A program made the position numbers and the translations under genes. From Megascapheus bottae (taxonomy: Eukaryota > Chordata > Mammalia > Rodentia > Geomyidae), in contig JANJXV010000002.1 of NCBI GenBank assembly GCA_024803745.1, positions 41,871,757 to 41,935,756 of the forward strand: 64,000 bases of DNA, read 5' to 3'. Below the pieces are notes generated by a model. It was not told the origin of the DNA. It made no database searches and saw only the letters and a program-made list of their open reading frames with translations. The first letter of the stretch is position 1; every line of letters starts with the position of its first letter. Below are positions 1-10,875 of this stretch, piece by piece.

Positions 1-254
1 ACATTTTATTTTCTTATTGTAAACACAGCTTGTAATATACCTTGAAAATGATCTGGACACACATTCTTAGAGCTTATGCTATAATGCCTCCACCATGTGA
101 GTCTCCTTCAACTCTCAGGAATAAGGTAAAGTTGGTGTACTTAGTTTTACATTTCAATTCCAGTAGTTTGCAGAATTCTTAAGGAAATTAAGAGTTTTCC
201 AATCCATCAAAATTACTCCTCATTCTTCAACAGCATCTAATAACACTTTAAAAA
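1..254. other. No feature seen
   Basis: AT-rich sequence with no recognisable repeat, exon or RNA. It abuts the 5' break of the following L1 piece and may contain unrecognised ancient repeat. Confidence 0.5.
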
Positions 255-971
255 TCCTAACATTTACCCAGTTGTCCAGAAATAAGGACATACTAAATCC
301 ACTAGCACAACGATGTTCGTTGCAGCACTATTTACCATAGCAAAGATATGGAACCAACCCAGATGTCCCTCAGTTAATGAGTGGATCAACAAGATGTGGT
401 ATTTGTACACAATGAAATTCTATGCTGCTGTCAGAAAGAATGGCATCACCCCATTTGTAAGGAAATGAAAAGACTTAGAAAAAATCATATTAAATGAAGT
501 AAGCCAGACTCAAAGGAACACAGGCTCAATGGTTTCCCTCATTTGTAATAATCAGTAGAAACCTTGGTCTCTCTTAGCAGAGATTTGCAATAGAGCAAAA
601 TCTAGACACATAAGGCCATACAGTATGATGCAAAATGAAAGGATCTCCAGGATACAGAAACAAAAGCCATATAATGAATGGTTGTTGTCCTTAATGTACT
701 ATGTTATCTCTCATTTTTTTTGCTGTCCCTTGGTTATCTCATATTGTTACAGTATCTCACTTTGTTACCTGATATATTGGATATATTTGTATTTGGTTAT
801 TTGAAATTGGATAGGGAAGGGGGGAAAACAAAATGAGGGGTGGGGTGGGGGGGGAGGAAAATGGGGACCAAGACATGAGAAAGGGTATCAATGTATGTGA
901 AGTAATGCACCTTCTATCTGGTGAATATAATGTAACCCTTCTATTAATTACAATAAAAATATATGAAAAAA
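255..971 (+). mobile_element. 5'-truncated L1: end of ORF2 plus 3' UTR
   Basis: The first half decodes, with stops, to the C-terminal end of L1 ORF2 (read as LFTIAKIWNQP and WIxKMWY-type blocks in the better copy at 15.8-16.1 kb). From about 665 it is the 3' UTR shared by every younger L1 here, with a G-rich tract near 838-858 and a terminal AATAAA-like run ending in a short A tail near 970. It is a dead copy: ORF2 has stop codons and the 5' portion is absent. Confidence 0.9.
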
Positions 972-2187
972 ATCATGCCTAAATTTAATTCATTTGGAAC
1001 CAAAGATACACAGAATTTTTATTTTGTGAAAAGGGGCTGTAATTTAATTTTCAAAGCATATTTTTATTTTCAGTCAACAGATGTCTCTGTAGTTTTGAGC
1101 AGGCATTAAATGTCCCTTTAGCCCAAGCAGCAGTTAGGACCTAAATTGTGATAGTTTTATTAATTCTGGATCCAGTAGGTTTACTAATATTATGTCATTA
1201 TTTCAATTATAGAGATGATGCATTATTCAACATATAAATACATAAACTAGAAATTATTATAGAAAAGGTCACTTCAATTTTATAGGACCAACCAAATCTA
1301 TAAATCATTTAATTTAGCAAGACCTCTATGTTAAGACTACAAGAACTATCTAACAGATGCATGAGATATAAACAAAACTTTTGACTATTTAATAACTCTA
1401 GTTCATTCTAAAGACTGTGTTTGTTTTTGGATTTTGAGTGTGAAGACAGGATTGGCCACAAAACTTATCTTTCCCACAAAGCTTGTTTTCAAATGTTTGG
1501 AATCAGTTAAACTGAGGATATTTCCCATTATTCAGAAGATGTTCACTTTTAATCTTCTATTTTTCAGATCAACTATAAGCCTTTGTTTAATAGAGTATTT
1601 CCTGAAATGATTTTGATCTCAGAACCATAAGTTCAATTTTATAATGATAGATTATACAGGTATTTTTGATCTAAGATACACATTCATCCATTCAAGGAAA
1701 ATACACTATAAACTTTACCTTAAGGACTGTGGTCAAAGTCAAGGCATGGAAGCATAATTTTTGAAAAGTGCAATTGCATTGATATAGTTACTGTGTCTAC
1801 ATGCAGTGAGAATCTTTTTGGTTACACTGGCAGTTTTGATCTGGGATTAATCTAGATTTCCTGGATATAATTCCCATAAGAATAGATGAATGTGTACATT
1901 CATTTGACAGACATAGTAGCTCAGTTTTTCTAAGTGACATTCACTGGGAATTGAATGGGAAACAAGAGAACTGTGTGGATAAAAGACAGCCATGCAAAAT
2001 TTTCCCTAGGCTATTAGAAGAGCTGCACTTTCAGTCAGATTTTTAACCCTCACCCCTCAGGTTTGCTTCCCTGCTTCTTTTTAGGATTGTCATCCTAGCT
2101 TTACTCTGAAGAAAAAGATGATTGTAATGTAAGTCAAATTAATAGAATGAATGGGAAACACTTTAAAAAGCAGAAAAATTTTTAAAA
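972..2187. other. No feature seen
   Basis: Unique-looking AT-rich sequence. No frame over about 60 codons and no known repeat could be recognised. Confidence 0.5.
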
Positions 2188-2198
2188 AAATGATATTC

Positions 2199-2246
2199 TA
2201 TGTGTTGTAGGCAGTTAATTTTATATGTCAGCTTGGCTAGGCTACA
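2199..2246 (-). mobile_element. MLT2-like ERVL LTR fragment
   Basis: About 45 bases read as the reverse complement of the MLT2 LTR end (the block containing CAGTTAATTTTATATGTCA and GCTTGGCTAGGC). The same block closes the longer MLT2-like LTR at 62.5-63.0 kb, so two copies support the call. Only the LTR edge survives. Confidence 0.55.
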
Positions 2247-2254
2247 ATTAATAT

Positions 2255-2434
2255 TCCTGGGGCTTGAACTCAGTGCCTGGTCACTGTCCTTGCACAAGTT
2301 TTGCAAGGCTAGTGCTTTGCCACCTGAGCCAGAGAGCCACTCCATGCTTTTCTGTGTATGTGGTACTGAGGAATCAAACCCAGGGCTTTGTGCATTCTAG
2401 GCAATCACTCTACCACTAGACTAATCTCTGGCCC
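2255..2434 (-). mobile_element. IDL-Geo SINE
   Basis: Reverse-strand dimer: Geo monomer first, then the ID-like tRNA(Ala)-derived monomer, whose B box reads as GAATCAAACCC on this strand. Diverged, with an insertion in the Geo half (TTGCACAAGTTTTGC) and no recognisable poly-T tail on its left edge. Confidence 0.85.
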
Positions 2435-2506
2435 TTAATATATTTTTTGTTAAATGATATTCTAGATTTTTTTCTGTGATTTCTCTGTGCATGTATTCTT
2501 GTGTGC

Positions 2507-2510
<4 letters not shown>

Positions 2511-2555
<45 letters not shown>

Positions 2556-2569
2556 CGTGTGTGTGTGTG
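2511..2569. repeat. (TG)n microsatellite with a (GC)n core
   Basis: Alternating purine-pyrimidine run: TG dinucleotides, then a GCGCGCGCGC core, then TG again. Peptides predicted across it are artefacts. Confidence 0.97.
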
Positions 2570-2694
2570 CTAGTTATGGTTCTGTGGAACACTCTGGCCA
2601 ATACCCTGTCTAATGACCATGTTGACTAAGTGGAAGGAAACCTATGTTACAAGAATGTTATTACATCATTGCAACATGAACCAAAATAGAGGTT

Positions 2695-2835
2695 CTCTAC
2701 CCTGGCTTCTCTCTTAGGAGCATTGAAAATATTGTTCCATAAGCTCCAGATTCTAATTCAGTAGGACTGAGGAAAACCCAGTTATCAGTATACAGTATTA
2801 AAGCGCTTTACAGCTTCCCAAGTGTCTAACTGGCA
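2695..2835 (+). mobile_element. Ancient hAT-type DNA transposon relic (MER5/MER20-like)
   Basis: Resembles the non-autonomous MER5/MER20 group: a CTACCCTGGCTTC start, the central AATTCAGTAGG block and a GCTTCCCAAGTG block. Terminal repeats are too decayed to place the ends exactly. Confidence 0.5.
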
Positions 2836-3131
2836 ATGCTATAGGAGCCCTGGAAAGAAGGATGTCCGTATGTTAAAGCTATGGAGGAAGGAATTCTGCT
2901 GTGGCCTAGAATCGATTGAAGTAAAACCTTAAAATGAGGAAAATACAGAATATTTGTATTTTTGTAAGTTAAATAAGAATATTCCACATAGTCCTATATA
3001 CCATATCTTTTTTAGTTTAAAACATTTGGAAAGCAACTATTATATGTTAGACTGAGAATGTGGTAGAGTTTGAATGACAAGAATTTCAACAAAATGTAAT
3101 GGCCAGATATTAGGGATTCGAAGTGCAATGT

Positions 3132-3262
3132 GATTTTAAAAATAATTGTAAAGGTGATGCACAGAAGGGTTACAGTTACATGTGTCAGATAATGAGTCTG
3201 TTTCCTTTTAAATAGTGTCATCCCCTCCCTCATTCTTTCCCGGTTTTCCTCTCCTATTCCTT
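3132..3262 (-). mobile_element. Old L1 3'-end fragment
   Basis: Contains AGGTGATGCACAGAAGGGTT and a pyrimidine-rich CCTCCCTCATTC block. The same antisense sequence recurs near 5.06, 16.55, 21.96, 50.45 and 60.07 kb, and in sense orientation near 20.70 and 49.1 kb. The repeated occurrence defines an older L1 3' UTR family. Confidence 0.65.
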
Positions 3263-5055
3263 ATAAATGTGATTTTAAAAATATCCTAACAATAATCCAC
3301 AAAGGGATATATTATCTCTTAACTAGAAAATGGCAGAATTGGGATGTATATTCAGGCCATTTGATATCTTTGCTCTTAAAACCTACTAAATGATTGTGCA
3401 TAGCATAATCTGGGATTATAGTAATCCTGGAAATTATACAACTCATCCAGTGAGCCATTATTGTGCCCTACAAAACAGAATTATATTTCAGAATGGTATT
3501 CTTGTTGGTTCCCATGGTGCTAGAACACTGAGAAAGCTATTTGGGAATTCCAAATATCCTGTGATATCTTGGACATTGTTAAACTAAACTGCATAAGACT
3601 CAAAGAGATCCTCATTCCACTGTGTGAGTTCTTTTAGATAGTATTACAGTTGAAAAGATATTCAAAATGACCTCATTTAACCTTGGAATTTTAGGAGGAT
3701 ATTCAAAGAGGTTAAGGGTATGAATCAAGACTATTAGAAAAGAAACAGTGTTTCCATCTAGGGGTTGGGTTCTTTTCTGCAAAGCAAACCATTAAGGGGC
3801 ATGAAAAGTGGTAATAGAGGCAAAGTTTATTTGAAAGTAAGAACAACATACCAAGATAAATTGAGGAAAAGCCTCCTTTAACTATTGGCAGATTCCTAAT
3901 TTGGGAGGGTCACAGTATGGCCTAGGAGAAATTGTCCACCTGTCTTGTATGTGAGGAGGAAGAGGAGGAAAGGTTAGAGAGTGAGATTTGGGGTCTGGAA
4001 ATTGGTAGCCCTCTGTAGGCTCATCGTTCTTTTGGTGAATTTTGGCTACTCTGGCATTTGGTTGGGTCACTGACCACTTCACCACAAGGAGAGGGCACAC
4101 CTGTCCCCTTGCAGAGCTGTTCTCTCAATTTTTTAGGGGGTGGTATTGACAGTAGGCTCAAGGCTGAGGTTCCCAGGAAGGGGTCACTGTGTCTCCCTAT
4201 GTTACTTACTACGCAGCCCCAACCCTTCCTCAGTAGCATGGAATCACAACTCAAACCTCAGTTTGGAAGTTTAAGATTTTTATCCTAACAAGTGCCTTTT
4301 CATATGGTGAATCTTTTAGTGGTCATTTTGATTATGATAGTATCACCTTTCTCAAGTTGCTTTTTATCAAGGGTGATATTAAATTAATCTTATTCCTGAA
4401 AGTGTAGACATGAGGACAACCGATAGAAGGTTTTCTTTTCCCCCCTTAGGGGGCAGGTTGGGGAGAAGGGCATATTTGTAAACTATAGGTTTTCAACCTG
4501 CATAATGAGAGTTTTCCAATAGGAAACTTGCTTTAGAGTTATATTAGATGCTGTTGTTACAAATCCTACTTCATAATAGCTTTACAGAATTTATTAGTAT
4601 GGAATCTTATTTTTTCGGTCAGGTCAAATGCCTGATGGAAGGAGAGGTGGTTGAGAGAAGAGGGAGCAGTTGCTCGGGGACAAAACTGATTTTAACTTTG
4701 GATCCAATTTTCAACCTTTCAACATTTTTCCAACAGATGGGGAGGAAATGAGGGATGGAAGAGGAAAGAAGGAGGGGGAAAGAAAACAGGAAGGATAAAG
4801 GAAGAGAGAGAAATTCCACATGCACTTCTAGGCCAGACTTTGAAGTGGAGGTCAGAGATTAAGTTACATAGTTTATACTTAAGGACATATGTGGTCTAGA
4901 TATACAGTCAGATGAAAGCATTGCACATTGTTTTGCCTTGCTGAACAAGCCAATGTCTCCCTCATAAAAGAAATTGATTATCAGCGAGCAAAACAAATGA
5001 ACAGATGGACCAAGAGAGACATACAGAAAGAGATGACACAGAGATATTTTTCCAT
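3263..5055. other. No gene seen; unassigned, partly GC-richer stretch
   Basis: From about 3760 to 4830 base composition is more balanced and purine-rich (for example 4740-4810), with short overlapping frames on both strands. It has the look of a decayed LTR or other retroviral remnant, but no family could be matched, so no element is called. Confidence 0.4.
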
Positions 5056-5059
5056 ATTA

Positions 5060-5330
5060 TTTAGTTTTAAAATTTGTTATTGAATAGCTGTACAAAGGGG
5101 TTTCAATTCAACATGTCAGTTCCTGAGGACAATGCATCTTGATCAGTGTCACCTCTTTCATCATTCTTCTCCAGCTCCCAACCCAGCCCCTCAATTTTCC
5201 TAGTCTTATTTCATACACACACACACACACATAAATATTATGACTGCATTTGCCCATCCTTCCTCTTTCTCTCCACTCATTTACTTCCCTCCACCTGACC
5301 TCATTCTCACCACAAGTTTCTGCTTCCTAG
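5060..5330 (-). mobile_element. Old L1 3'-end fragment with (CA)n
   Basis: Begins with the AATAGCTGTACAAAGGGG version of the older L1 3' UTR and continues into C-rich blocks. A short (CA)n tract lies at 5215-5230. The right edge is approximate. Confidence 0.6.
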
Positions 5331-5691
5331 TATCCATTTTGGCAAATTGCACGGTAGTTGTTGGAGTGAGTTCCGCCACTGGAATCGTCCTCTAGTAATA
5401 CAATACTTCACTCAATGTGTTTGTGTGGATATTACCTTGGATATGTTTATAATTTAGATAAAGCTTCCACACATGAGAGAAAACATACATGGTCTTTGTC
5501 TCCTTGAGCCTGACATTTCATGTAATTTAATTTCCTCCCCAGATGAAATGAGGACATTTTTGAAGGCTTTCTAAGGATTCTGGTGTCAGTCCCTTTCCTG
5601 AGGTGCCATAGCATCACTGCAGTACGTTCTATGGCCACCTTAAATCTTCTCTTCTGTAGAAAGAAAGTAGCTCATGTTGGTTTCTGCTTTT

Positions 5692-6463
5692 TTTGTTAAT
5701 AAAGTGACATTTTCATGTATTTTATATTCACCAGATAGAAGGTGCATTACTTCACATACACTGATACCCTTCCTCAGGTCTTAGTCCCTATTTCCCTCCC
5801 CCGACCCCTACCCCTCATCTTGTTTTCCTCCCTTCTCTATCCTTTTTCAAATAACCAAATATGCATATATCTAATATATCAGATAAGAAGGTGAAATACT
5901 GTAACAATATGAGATAATCAAGGACAGCAAAAGGGATGAGAGATATACATAGTACATTAAGGACAACAACCATTTATTATATGGCTTTTGTTTCTATATC
6001 CTGGAAGTCCTTTCAATTAGCCTTATCCTATATGGTCTTATGTATCTAGGTTTGCACTATTGTAATCTTCTGCTAGGAGAGTCCTAGGCATGTACTGATT
6101 ACTACAAATGAGGGAAACCATTGATATTATGTTCCTTTGAGTCTGGCTTACTTCATTTAATATGATTTTTTCTAAGTCTTTTCATTTCCTTACAAATGGG
6201 GTGATGCCATTCTTTCTGACAGCAGCATAGAATTCCATTGTGTATAAATACCACATTTTGTTGATTCACTCATCAACTGAGGGGCATCTGGGTTGATTCC
6301 ATATGTTTGCTATGGTGAATAATGCTGCAATGAACATTGTTGTGCTAGTGGATTTAGTATGTCCTTATTTCTGGACAATTGGGTAAATGCCAAGTAGTGG
6401 AATTGCTGGGTCATAGGGGAGCTCTATGTTTAGTCTTATGAGGAACTGCCATACTGCTTTCCA
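5692..6463 (-). mobile_element. L1 insertion (ORF2 end plus 3' UTR) with perfect target duplication
   Basis: Antisense L1: T-rich tail, 3' UTR with a C-rich tract near 5797-5817, then the ORF2 C-terminal coding end. The 15-base sequence TTGGTTTCTGCTTTT occurs at 5677-5691 and again at 6464-6478, so this is one 5'-truncated insertion event with both edges known. ORF2 is interrupted by stops. Confidence 0.95.
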
Positions 6464-6478
6464 TTGGTTTCTGCTTTT

Positions 6479-7289
6479 ATACCCAAGATGCCCTAGTAAT
6501 ACTCACTCGGGAACTAGCAAACTTGTAACAGATTTGGATAAACATGCCCTCAAAATCTCCATTCTCATCACTAGGATGTACTGGGAAGTTTGGTTGTATC
6601 TGTTTCCATAATGACATTGGCAGCCTGGAGATTAATGTTTACAATTGCACTAAACCCCTTCATACAGATGCTACAGCTGAAGTCAGCATTAGAAAAACAA
6701 ACCAAGACAGCATGAGCAAAGCTGTGCCGGAAAGAGTTAGTTATTATATCACACACACTGATTTATAGGTTCAGTTCGCCTCCACCTAAATGTCTAGTTA
6801 TTTAACAGCTGTTATGAATCAGCCGGATAGAGGATTAGGAGGGGAGCACGAGTGGTGGGGGAAGTAGGTGAAAACATGCTTTAATCTTATACTACAATAG
6901 AGAAACAAGTTGAATCAAGTCTAATGTAGAAATTTTGGTGTTCTAATGCTTTTTAAAGGGTAGCATTGTTTAGCTGGACGGTGAAATAGTTTAACATGGG
7001 CCATTGAGTTGTATTCATGTTAACTCTGTCAGTGAATAACATACACAATGCCGGTATAAGTTAGAAAGCTATTGTCTATAAGTGTGGAAGTATCTGGCTC
7101 AATTAATAGTGTTCCAACTTACATTGGTTTTAAGTAGACAATCTGTACCCAAAGTTTAGATAAGAACATGAAAATTTAAGATATTATAAGGTATCACACA
7201 AGGTACCAAACAAAAATCAAGACAGAATTTGCTAAGAGTAGTTCCTTAGATTATATTTAATCTTTTTTCTTTCGAAACTATCTTTTTGG
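6479..7289. other. No feature seen
   Basis: No recognisable repeat or gene. Two short overlapping frames near 6430-6770 have no similarity I can name and are treated as chance. Confidence 0.5.
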
Positions 7290-7395
7290 TATTTTGAGAC
7301 AGGGTCTTTTTATGTAGCCTCAGCTTTCTTGAGCTCTTGATCTCTCTACCTTAGCTGGTGTGCTGAAATTACTGATCTGTGCCAACATGCCTGGG
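7290..7395 (-). mobile_element. B1 SINE (7SL-derived monomer)
   Basis: Reverse-strand B1: TTTGAGACAGGGTCT, then TATGTAGCC and the decayed GCTGAAATTACTGA box ending at CATGCCTGGG. No Geo or ID tail is attached, so it belongs to the older general rodent B1 class. Confidence 0.85.
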
Positions 7396-7755
7396 TACAC
7401 TGTATTCAATCTCAACACCAAAGTCTTGGATAATAGTCAGGAAGGATTTACCAAATGAAGGCAACCATATTATTACAATTCTTTTTATCAAGGAGTTATT
7501 AGCAAAAGAAGACTTGCTGAAAATATCTGAATCCTTCTTCTGGGATTAGACAATATTTTTTTTTGAAGTATAATACCTAGTCTTTCCTATTTCTCTGCAA
7601 CTTAATTGGAACACTTAGTGTTCTTTATCCTTAATATCTAACTTTCGAATGTCTTTCTTTTTTCATACAAAAAATTGAAGTGATCAATAGAACAAAATGT
7701 ATTATTTATTGAGTACTTACTATATTCTGAACATGTGTCTGTATGAGAGATGATT
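7396..7755. other. No feature seen
   Basis: AT-rich; no repeat family or coding potential recognised. Confidence 0.5.
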
Positions 7756-7756
7756 G

Positions 7757-7827
7757 ATTACCTGGAATATTTGAAATAGAAAAGGGAAGGGGGGGGGAAA
7801 CAAAATGATTGGGAGGGGGTGGGGGAG
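7757..7827 (+). mobile_element. L1 3' UTR G-rich fragment
   Basis: Short piece matching the 3' UTR block that contains TTTGAAATAGAAAAGGGAAG and the following G-rich tract; compare 790-858 and 16370-16430. Its 3' end is missing, cut by the adjoining SINE. Confidence 0.75.
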
Positions 7828-7959
7828 GCTAGTACTCTACTACTTGAGCACAGCACCACTCTTGGCTTTTTCCATGTATGTGATATGGAGGAATTGAACC
7901 TAAGGCTTCGTGCATGCTAGGTAAGCACTCTACCACTCTACCAGGCCACGCTCCTGGCC
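7828..7959 (-). mobile_element. IDL-Geo SINE, partial
   Basis: Reverse-strand copy lacking the distal part of the Geo half. It starts in GGCTAGTACTCTACTACTTG and ends with the first bases of the ID-like monomer (TCCTGGCCC). TCTACCAC is duplicated near 7930. Confidence 0.85.
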
Positions 7960-8164
7960 CTTGCTTTTTGTTTTTGGTTTTTGCAAGAGCAGGGATCCAC
8001 AATGATTCGGAGTCATGAAAGAATAATAAAGAATATATTACTATTACAGGCAAAATAAGATAGAATGCCTGAAAGAAATAGTGACAATAGCTCAGTGTTT
8101 AATGGCCTGAGGAACTTGAGGGTAAAGAAAATATTCAAAGAGAAGAAAATAATTCAGATCTGGG

Positions 8165-8365
8165 TTAGGTTCAGATTTGAAGTCCCAGCTATTTAGGAAG
8201 TGGAGATAGGAAGATCATAGTCTAAAGGCCAGCTAAGAAAGCCATAAAACCCTATAGGAAAAAGAAAACCAATAAGAGTGGGGAGGGACATGGCTTCAAG
8301 TGGTGGAGCTCGTCTTGCCTAAGTAGCATGGGATTCTCAATTCAAACCCAAATACTGCCAAGAGA
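8165..8365 (+). mobile_element. B1-ID composite SINE
   Basis: The left half is a decayed 7SL/B1 head (AGTCCCAGCTATTTAGGAAG). The right half is an ID-like unit with CTTCAAGTGGTGGAGC (A-box region) and ATTCAAACCC (B box). Same architecture as the reverse copy at 14272-14463, and different from the Geo-tailed SINEs. Confidence 0.7.
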
Positions 8366-8829
8366 AAGGAGAATTGAGGATGAAGTATTTGAATAAGTTA
8401 CGATTTTATGATTGTTTGCTTGTGAACAGGGACACAAATATTAGCTTCCATTGTACTAGCTTCGTTTAGTTTAACATGCTGTAATGCTAACATGCAAAGA
8501 AATAGTAAAGACAGTAGGAAAAAATGGTGAATACTCTGGACTTTTCAATTATAGGTCAGAAAAGATTGTGGAATGAAGTACTTATCATATTTTATTTTGC
8601 ACATGAATAGTTATTTTCTCTGTGTAATAATAATCTGTAATACAATTTACAATAGCATCTAAGTTGTATTTATTGTATCATCTATGTATGGTAGATACAT
8701 TTTAGATAAACTTTATTCAGCTTTTGAATAATTTTTTATCAGAAGAGATTCATCAGAATCATTGTCCACATTTAGATTAATTTACCATTATACTGAGTGG
8801 ATTTTGTTGTTGTTGGTGGTGGTGGTGAT
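8366..8829. other. No feature seen
   Basis: AT-rich, with a short GTT/GGT-rich run at about 8805-8828 leading into the next SINE. Confidence 0.5.
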
Positions 8830-9375
8830 CATGGTGTTTGAATTCTGGGCCTGGGTGCTGTCCCTGAGCTCTTCAGCTCAAGGCTAGCTTTCCACCACTT
8901 TGAGCCACAGTGCCATTTCTGTTTCTCTGGTGATTAGTTAGAGGTTAAGAATCTTGGGGACTTTTCTGCCTGGGCTGGCTTTGTTTTTCAATATTTTTTT
9001 AATTTTAATTAATAGAAGGGTTATATTATATTCACCAGATAGAAGGTTCATTACTTCACAAACATTGATACCCTTTCTCATGTCTTGGTCCCCATTTCCC
9101 TCCCCCCACCCCCGCCCCAATCTTGTTTTCCTCCTTCCCTATCCTATTTCAAATAACCAAGTACACATATATCCGATATATCAGATAACAAGGTGAAATA
9201 CTGTAACAATAGGAGATAACCAAGGGCCAGCAAAAGAGATGAGAGATAACATAGTACATTAAGGACAACAATCACTCATATGACTTTTGTATCCAGGGCT
9301 GGCTTTGAACCATGATTCTCATATCTCAGCCTCCTGAGTAGCTGAGATTATAGGCATGAGCCACTCGCACCCAGC
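8830..9375 (-). mobile_element. 7SL/B1-headed Geo SINE, split by an L1 insertion
   Basis: The Geo half and linker lie at 8830-8983 and the B1-like head at 9296-9375. The head carries TCTCAGCCTCCTGAGTAGCT and ends at CACCCAGC. The two halves resume exactly at a repeated 12-mer, showing that an L1 landed inside an existing SINE. Confidence 0.92.
8984..9295 (-). mobile_element. L1 3' UTR insertion nested in a SINE
   Basis: Antisense L1 3' UTR: T-rich tail, AATTAATAGAAGGGTTATA, C-rich tract at about 9098-9118, ending within the UTR. Flanked by GGGCTGGCTTTG at 8972-8983 and 9296-9307, a perfect 12-base target duplication made of host SINE sequence. No coding part is present. Confidence 0.95.
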
Positions 9376-9764
9376 TTGAAATTTAATATACTACCCACAA
9401 TATGGCATTTTTCCACCCAAGCTTTAAACTCTGCAGGTAAGAAAATGGCAACCAAATGATCAGCAATGTCCTAATTTCAATACAGTGGTGAGCTTATTGA
9501 ACAAATGAACAAGTTTTAAACACGCTATCCAAAAGAAAAAGGTAGCCCTTATTCTAGAGACACTAGAGAAAATTTGAGGATCAAGAGTTTCAGATATGAC
9601 AAGAAGCAATAGAGCTTCATTCTAAATGTATATGGAAAATGAAGCCTGTGCTAGAAGGAAAAGTATGCAAAGCAAAGGACCTTGATATAGACTATTTAGA
9701 AGATGTGACAAGTGAATATTAACAATTAAAATCCAGTTTTGAAGGATGAGCAAAATATTTGGAC
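9376..9764. other. No feature seen
   Basis: No recognisable element. Confidence 0.5.
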
Positions 9765-10095
9765 ACTGTACTATGGAGGATGCATGAATGACAAATAAGC
9801 TTAAATGCATTCAAATTAAAACTATAGTGATATTTTATAGTAACTAAAATGCTGAAAATTAAAGAGCAATCATGCCAGTCCAAAACATGTGCAGCAAAGG
9901 CTTTCTGTGTTTTATGTTTGTGAGAATATAAAATAATATGATAATTTGGGGAAAACAATTTGCAGTTCCTTATAAGGGTAAACTTTCAATCTATGCTATG
10001 ATCTGATATTCTAGTCCTTGGTATCTACCCAAGAAAAACAATCACAAGTATACACACTCAAAATTATAAGACAGTATGATTCAGTAGTTACATAT
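9765..10095 (+). mobile_element. Ancient L1 (L1M-age) ORF2 3' fragment
   Basis: Matches the region of mammalian L1 where ORF2 ends. CAAATTAAAACTATAGTGAT, GGGGAAAACAATTTGCAGTT and GGTATCTACCCAAGAAAAAC occur in the right order and spacing. Heavily mutated and AT-drifted; edges approximate. Confidence 0.75.
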
Positions 10096-10629
10096 AATTT
10101 CATAAGTAACAATATAAACCAAACAGGCTTTCCCCTTGGAAGAAATTAACTTTTATTGGAAAACAAAAACTTATTTGAACTTTTCTTTTTTAATGTGGAA
10201 TAAACTGTACCCTATCAAAACCTCACTGTCATTTTCTCTAAATAAATCAAACATGAGTTAAAATTGTATATTAGTTAAAATGCATATTAGTTGCATTGCT
10301 TTGAAATGTTTTTTAATGTCAATACAGTCTTTTGATTCTTAGGATTATGAAGCAACGTACATTTATCATTATTTATTATAAATACATTCAATGCAAAATA
10401 CAATTTTGTATTAGTTTGTATGAAAAAAAACAGTAGTGGTACATCTGTATAGCTAGGAAATCTCTCTGACAGGTAATTGGTTTCAAGATTAATAAATTCA
10501 GTATTATTATTTAAAAATGTATATGTGTATATCAATTTCAAGAATTTCAAAGTTCCAAGGATATAAGCAATACTTAAAACACTGCATTTTGACAGAATAG
10601 AAGAAACATTTGTCATCTTCAAGTTCAAG
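10096..10629. other. No feature seen
   Basis: Strongly AT-rich. The 113-codon minus-strand frame at 10287-10628 is rich in N/F/I/L/K, as expected from AT-rich random sequence, and ends at the SINE target site. Confidence 0.5.
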
Positions 10630-10642
10630 AACGTTTGGATTG

Positions 10643-10862
10643 GGGCCGGGAATTTGGCCTAGTGGTTAAAGTGCTTACCTAGCATGCACGAAGAAGACCC
10701 GGGTTCGATTCCTCGGTACCACATACATAGAAAAAAGCCAGAAGTGGTGCTGAGGCTCAAGTGGTAGAGCTCTAGCCTTGAGAAAATCCAAGGACAGTGC
10801 TCAGGCCCTGAGCTCAAGCCCAGGACTGGCAAAAAAACCAAAAACAAACAAACAAACAAAAA
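10643..10862 (+). mobile_element. IDL-Geo SINE, complete, with perfect target duplication
   Basis: Full dimer: ID-like head (GTGGTTAAAGTGCTTACC; B box GGGTTCGATTCC), A-rich linker, Geo half (GAGGCTCAAGTGGTAGAGCT) and a mixed A/CAAA tail. AACGTTTGGATTG flanks it at 10630-10642 and 10863-10875. The good preservation marks it as relatively young. Confidence 0.97.
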
Positions 10863-10875
10863 AACGTTTGGATTG

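Noticed and set aside
7828..8053. 74-codon minus-strand frame
   Set aside because: Most of it is translated IDL-Geo SINE.
10287..10628. 113-codon minus-strand frame
   Set aside because: Composition is that of random AT-rich DNA, no domain is recognisable, and it has no flanking gene signals.
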